From assembly GCA_900318885.1 (NCBI GenBank), contig ONMN01000014.1, positions 1 to 43,108 on the forward strand: a stretch of DNA of 43,108 bases. Direction: 5' to 3'. Source of the DNA: an uncultured Prevotellaceae bacterium. GTDB lineage: Bacteria > Bacteroidota > Bacteroidia > Bacteroidales > Bacteroidaceae. Below, piece after piece: positions 39,796 to 43,108 of the stretch. Under the pieces are notes generated by a model. That model was given only the letters and a program-made list of their open reading frames with translations. It had not been told where the DNA came from and did not search any database. The position numbers and the translations under genes were made by a program. Each line of letters starts with the position of its first letter. The first letter of the stretch is position 1.

Positions 39796-42000
39796 ATGAG
39801 CAAGCACAAGAGTGGAAAACGACTGACCAAGCAGCGTCTGGTAGAGATGCTGCAGACCCTGTTTCAGCAGAATCCGAACGAGACTTTTTCGTTGAAACAA
39901 ATATTCAGGGAATTAAAGTTGTCGACGCATCCGGCAAAGATGCTGGCTGTCGACGTAATGGACGAAATGGCGTGGGATGACTTCCTGACGAAGGCGTCGG
40001 ATAATTCCTATCGTCTGAACCTGAAGACACAGGTGCAGGAGGGAACGTTCATCCGTAAGGCCAACGGCAAGAACTCTTTCCAGCCCGACGATGGTGGTAA
40101 GACCATCTTTGTCTCTGAGCGTAATTCGCTATTTGCCATGAATGGCGACCGCGTGCGTGTGGCGATGATGGCGCGCAGAGAGAAGCATATGAAGGAAGCA
40201 ATGGTCGTCGAGATTCTCTCCCACAAGCGCGATCAGGCCGTGGGTAAACTGAAGGTGGAGAAAGACTACGCCTTCCTCGTGACAGAAGGAAACATCTTCG
40301 TTCACGATATCCTCATTCCGAAGAAAAAGCTGAAGGGAGGCAAAACCGGTGATAAGGCTGTCGTGAAGATTACCCAGTGGCCGTCGAAGGATTCGAAGAA
40401 TATCGTCGGTGAGGTTATCGACGTCTTGGGTAAGGAGGGCGACAACAACGTTGAGATGCACGCCATCCTTGCACAATATGGACTGCCCTATACCTATCCC
40501 AAGCACGTAGAGGATGCTGCCGAGAAGATTGATCCGGGCATCACGCCGCAGGAGATAGCCCGTCGCGAGGACTTCCGTGAGGTGTTTACCTGTACCATCG
40601 ACCCCAAGGATGCCAAGGACTTCGACGATGCACTGAGTATCCGTAAGCAGGGGAAACTGTGGGAGGTCGGTGTGCATATTGCCGATGTTTCGCATTACGT
40701 CAAGGAAGGTTCTCCTATTGATAAAGAAGCGACGAAGCGAGCTACGAGTGTCTATCTTGTCGATCGTACCATTCCCATGTTGCCTGAGCGCCTCTGTAAC
40801 TTCATCTGTTCGTTGCGTCCTGACGAAGAAAAGCTCTGCTATAGTGTAGTCTTCACTTTGGACGATGAAGCCAATGTCAAGAACTACCGTATTGTCCATA
40901 CTGTCATAAAGAGTAATAGGAGGTATGCATATGAGGAAGTGCAGGATATTTTGGTATCTAGCACCTCTAGTAAATCTAGTAAGTTTAGAACTGACCCATA
41001 TGCTGAGGAACTACGTACTTTGGACAAGTTGGCAAAGTGTCTTCGTGAACGTCGTTTCAAGGGCGGTGCCGTCAAGTTCGACCGCGAGGAATTGCATTTC
41101 GATATCGACGAACAGGGTAAACCTGTCCGCGCATACTTCAAGAAATCGAACGATGCCACGCAGCTCATCGAGGAATTTATGCTGCTTGCCAACCGCACCG
41201 TTGCTGAACATATCGGTAAGTGGGATAAGCCAAAGGCAAAAGACCGTCAGCCAAAGGCAAAGAAGACTTTCGTCTATCGTGTCCACGACCAGCCCGACCC
41301 CACCAAGTTGGAAACCTTGCGTGAGTTTGTGGTGAAATTCGGCTATAAGATGAAGACGGCAGGTACCAAAGGTGCTATCTCGAAGTCGCTGAATGCTTTG
41401 ATGGATGCCTGTCAGGGTAAGAAGGAACAGAACCTTATCGAGACCGTTGCCCTACGTGCCATGATGAAAGCGAAATATTCTACGCATAACATCGGGCACT
41501 ATGGTCTGGCTTTCGAATATTACACGCACTTTACATCACCTATTCGTCGTTATCCAGACACGATGGTGCATCGTCTGCTGACGAAATATCAGGATGGCGG
41601 ACGTTCGGCCAATCAGGAGAAATACGAGGAGCTGAGCGAGCACTGCTCTGATATGGAACAAACCGCCCAGCAGGCTGAACGCGACAGCATCAAGTATAAG
41701 ATGGTGGAATTCATGGCCGACAAGATTGGTAACGAGTATGACGCCCATATCTCTGGCATCCAGTCGTATGGTATCTATTGCGAAATCGACGAGAACCACT
41801 GCGAGGGTATGGTTCCCATGCGCGACCTCGACGATGACTATTACGATTTTGACGAGCGCAACTACTGTCTTGTAGGCCGCCGTCACCATAATAAATATCA
41901 GTTGGGCGATCCCGTCCGAATAAAAGTAGCTCGTGCCAACATCGAGAAACGACAGCTGGACTTTCTGTTGGCCGACGAAAAACCTGCAAAGCGCAAATAG
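39796..42000 (+). CDS. rnr: Ribonuclease R
   Basis: A 734-residue 3'-5' exoribonuclease degrading structured RNA. In order: N-terminal helix-turn-helix (~8-70), cold-shock domains (~80-215), RNB catalytic domain (~255-590) with the metal-binding Asp cluster in CTIDPKDAKDFDDALS (Asp269, 275, 277, 278) and HYGLAFEYYTHFTSPIRRYPD, then the S1 domain (~640-725). An atypical insertion of about 12 residues (SSTSSKSSK, ~388-399) in the RNB domain comes from a 9-bp repeat array. The C-terminus is basic. It leads kdgK by 27 bp. Confidence 0.95.
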   Translation: MSKHKSGKRLTKQRLVEMLQTLFQQNPNETFSLKQIFRELKLSTHPAKMLAVDVMDEMAWDDFLTKASDNSYRLNLKTQVQEGTFIRKANGKNSFQPDDGGKTIFVSERNSLFAMNGDRVRVAMMARREKHMKEAMVVEILSHKRDQAVGKLKVEKDYAFLVTEGNIFVHDILIPKKKLKGGKTGDKAVVKITQWPSKDSKNIVGEVIDVLGKEGDNNVEMHAILAQYGLPYTYPKHVEDAAEKIDPGITPQEIARREDFREVFTCTIDPKDAKDFDDALSIRKQGKLWEVGVHIADVSHYVKEGSPIDKEATKRATSVYLVDRTIPMLPERLCNFICSLRPDEEKLCYSVVFTLDDEANVKNYRIVHTVIKSNRRYAYEEVQDILVSSTSSKSSKFRTDPYAEELRTLDKLAKCLRERRFKGGAVKFDREELHFDIDEQGKPVRAYFKKSNDATQLIEEFMLLANRTVAEHIGKWDKPKAKDRQPKAKKTFVYRVHDQPDPTKLETLREFVVKFGYKMKTAGTKGAISKSLNALMDACQGKKEQNLIETVALRAMMKAKYSTHNIGHYGLAFEYYTHFTSPIRRYPDTMVHRLLTKYQDGGRSANQEKYEELSEHCSDMEQTAQQAERDSIKYKMVEFMADKIGNEYDAHISGIQSYGIYCEIDENHCEGMVPMRDLDDDYYDFDERNYCLVGRRHHNKYQLGDPVRIKVARANIEKRQLDFLLADEKPAKRK
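40957..40992. repeat. 9-bp tandem array (TCTAG core) inside rnr
   Basis: TCTAG at 40957, 40966 and 40975 and TTTAG at 40984, exactly 9 bp apart. It encodes STSSKSSKFRT in frame, at a surface-type insertion in the RNB domain. The same core occurs in the GH2 gene array. Confidence 0.9.
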
Positions 42001-42027
42001 TAAAAAGACTAAACACAAGACTTTAAT

Positions 42028-43080
42028 ATGCAACGTATTGTAACTTTCGGAGAACTTTTGCTCCGCTTCTCAAAGCCCGGTCAGTTGCGACTGACGCAGG
42101 GCGATATGTTCACCAGCAAATATGGTGGCAGTGAAGCCAATGTCGCCGTATCGCTTGCCACACAGGGCGAGGATGTGACGTATATCACACGTCTGCCTGA
42201 TACGCCTGTCGGACATGCTGGTGCCCAGTGTATGGCACAGTTGGGTGTGGACATCAGTCGCATCGTATATGGCGGACAACGCATTGGCACCTATTATTTC
42301 GAACCTGCTGCCGGCATGCGTGCAGCGAAGGTGGTGTACGACCGCGACCATTCGGCCTATTACGACCTTGCTCCGGGCATGATTCCCTGGCGCGACATTC
42401 TGAAGGATGCTGATATCTTTCAGGTGTCGGGTATTACAGCGGCTATCTCTCAACAAGCTGCTGATGCGACCTTCGAAGCATTGGATATTGCCGACGAACT
42501 GGGCATCACTGTTTCGTTCGACATCAATTATCGCAAGAACCTGTGGAAGTATGGTGCCGACCCGCGTGCAACGTTACAGCGTATGCTGTCACGCTGTGAC
42601 ATGATGTTTGGTGATGCCATCGAGTTCGACTGGATTTCTCAGCATCCGCAGCCTCCCTTTACGGCTACCGACAGTAACTTCAAGATGCAGATTCCGGAGT
42701 ATCGCGAATGGTTCGATGAACTGCATGCTCAGTATCCGCGTTGCAAACACTGGCTGATGGGTATGCGAAATATCGTTGACTCCAACCATCACACGCTGAC
42801 GGCACTGCTCTTTACGGAAGACCAGTTGCTGGAGGCTCCTATCATCGATATTCCTGATGTGGTCGATCCCGTCGGCGTCGGTGATGCCTTTATGGGTGGT
42901 TTCCTCCATGCTATCAGTCTCTTCCCAGGTGACCGTCAGCGACAGTTGAATTATTCACTGGCTGCTGCTTCGTTGAAGAACACCATTCCTGGCGATTTCA
43001 ACCTGTCGACGGAAGAGGAGATTCTTGCTACGATGGAGCATCGCTATAATGCCTTTACGCTTTATAAGACGATAGAATAG
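42028..43080 (+). CDS. kdgK: PfkB-family sugar kinase, 2-keto-3-deoxygluconate kinase-like
   Basis: A 350-residue ribokinase-fold kinase. The N-terminal motif YGGSEANVAVSLATQG binds sugar, and the C-terminal motif DPVGVGDAFMGGFLHA supplies the catalytic Asp (VGVGD in place of the usual TGAGD). Overall it resembles KDG kinases, which phosphorylate 2-keto-3-deoxygluconate, the product of pectin degradation, before aldol cleavage to pyruvate and glyceraldehyde 3-phosphate. This fits the PL1 and GH106 genes in the window, but fructokinase or another sugar kinase cannot be excluded. It follows rnr by 27 bp, probably co-transcribed. Confidence 0.82.
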   Translation: MQRIVTFGELLLRFSKPGQLRLTQGDMFTSKYGGSEANVAVSLATQGEDVTYITRLPDTPVGHAGAQCMAQLGVDISRIVYGGQRIGTYYFEPAAGMRAAKVVYDRDHSAYYDLAPGMIPWRDILKDADIFQVSGITAAISQQAADATFEALDIADELGITVSFDINYRKNLWKYGADPRATLQRMLSRCDMMFGDAIEFDWISQHPQPPFTATDSNFKMQIPEYREWFDELHAQYPRCKHWLMGMRNIVDSNHHTLTALLFTEDQLLEAPIIDIPDVVDPVGVGDAFMGGFLHAISLFPGDRQRQLNYSLAAASLKNTIPGDFNLSTEEEILATMEHRYNAFTLYKTIE

Positions 43081-43108
43081 TACCCCACGGGTAACTACCG
43101 GGTTTGAG

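Overview
The window looks like chromosomal DNA from a gut-type Prevotella or close Bacteroidales relative. The evidence is promoters of the Bacteroidota form (TAnnTTTG, no Shine-Dalgarno boxes), lipoproteins with DUF4369, DUF3109, DUF2851 and DUF3237 proteins, a Bacteroidota-type SufE, and multi-gene polysaccharide hydrolase clusters. Species assignment is inference. No rRNA, tRNA, CRISPR array, insertion sequence or phage gene was seen.

Layout. 1-3.2 kb: 5'-truncated hypothetical protein (+), then a minus-strand run of DUF4369 lipoprotein, ung (broken by a short internal deletion) and DUF3109. 3.3-16.3 kb: a minus-strand carbohydrate operon of a conserved hypothetical, GH3, GH2, GH106 alpha-L-rhamnosidase-like, sialate-O-acetylesterase-like and a second GH2 (also broken by a short deletion). 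The set fits rhamnose-containing pectin. 16.3-19.4 kb: tandem histidine phosphatases (+) converging on sufE. 19.5-20.9 kb: MATE transporter, followed by a 390-bp repeat-filled gap. 21.3-27.1 kb: minus-strand operon of pectate lyase PL1, C1 cysteine protease lipoprotein, DUF3237, M6-type metalloprotease and an EamA transporter. 27.1-31 kb: U32 peptidase-like and LOG (+), then ybeY, coaD and ruvB (-). 31-35.8 kb: CE2-like esterase, a 480-bp non-coding gap, then a four-gene plus-strand cassette of HPr-kinase-like ATPase, S26-like protein, PqqD-like protein and ABC exporter. 35.8-39.7 kb: dusB, dprA, thioesterase and DUF2851 (-). 39.8-43.1 kb: rnr and a KDG-kinase-like sugar kinase (+).

How the genes fit together. 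GH106, two GH2s, GH3, SASA and CE2 esterases, PL1 and KDG kinase make pectin use the main metabolic theme. No SusC/SusD pair lies in the window. The 32.6-35.8 kb cassette resembles the kinase, recognition-element and exporter parts of lasso-peptide loci, but lacks a cyclase and a classical leader protease. It is the best candidate for a little-described system.

The most unusual feature is a large set of short tandem repeats, each locus with its own unit (7, 8, 9, 11, 14, 21, 22 or 24 bp). They fill several same-strand gene junctions starting in or next to the upstream stop codon, fill both large intergenic gaps, and also occur inside coding regions (GH106, GH2, ABC linker, RNase R).
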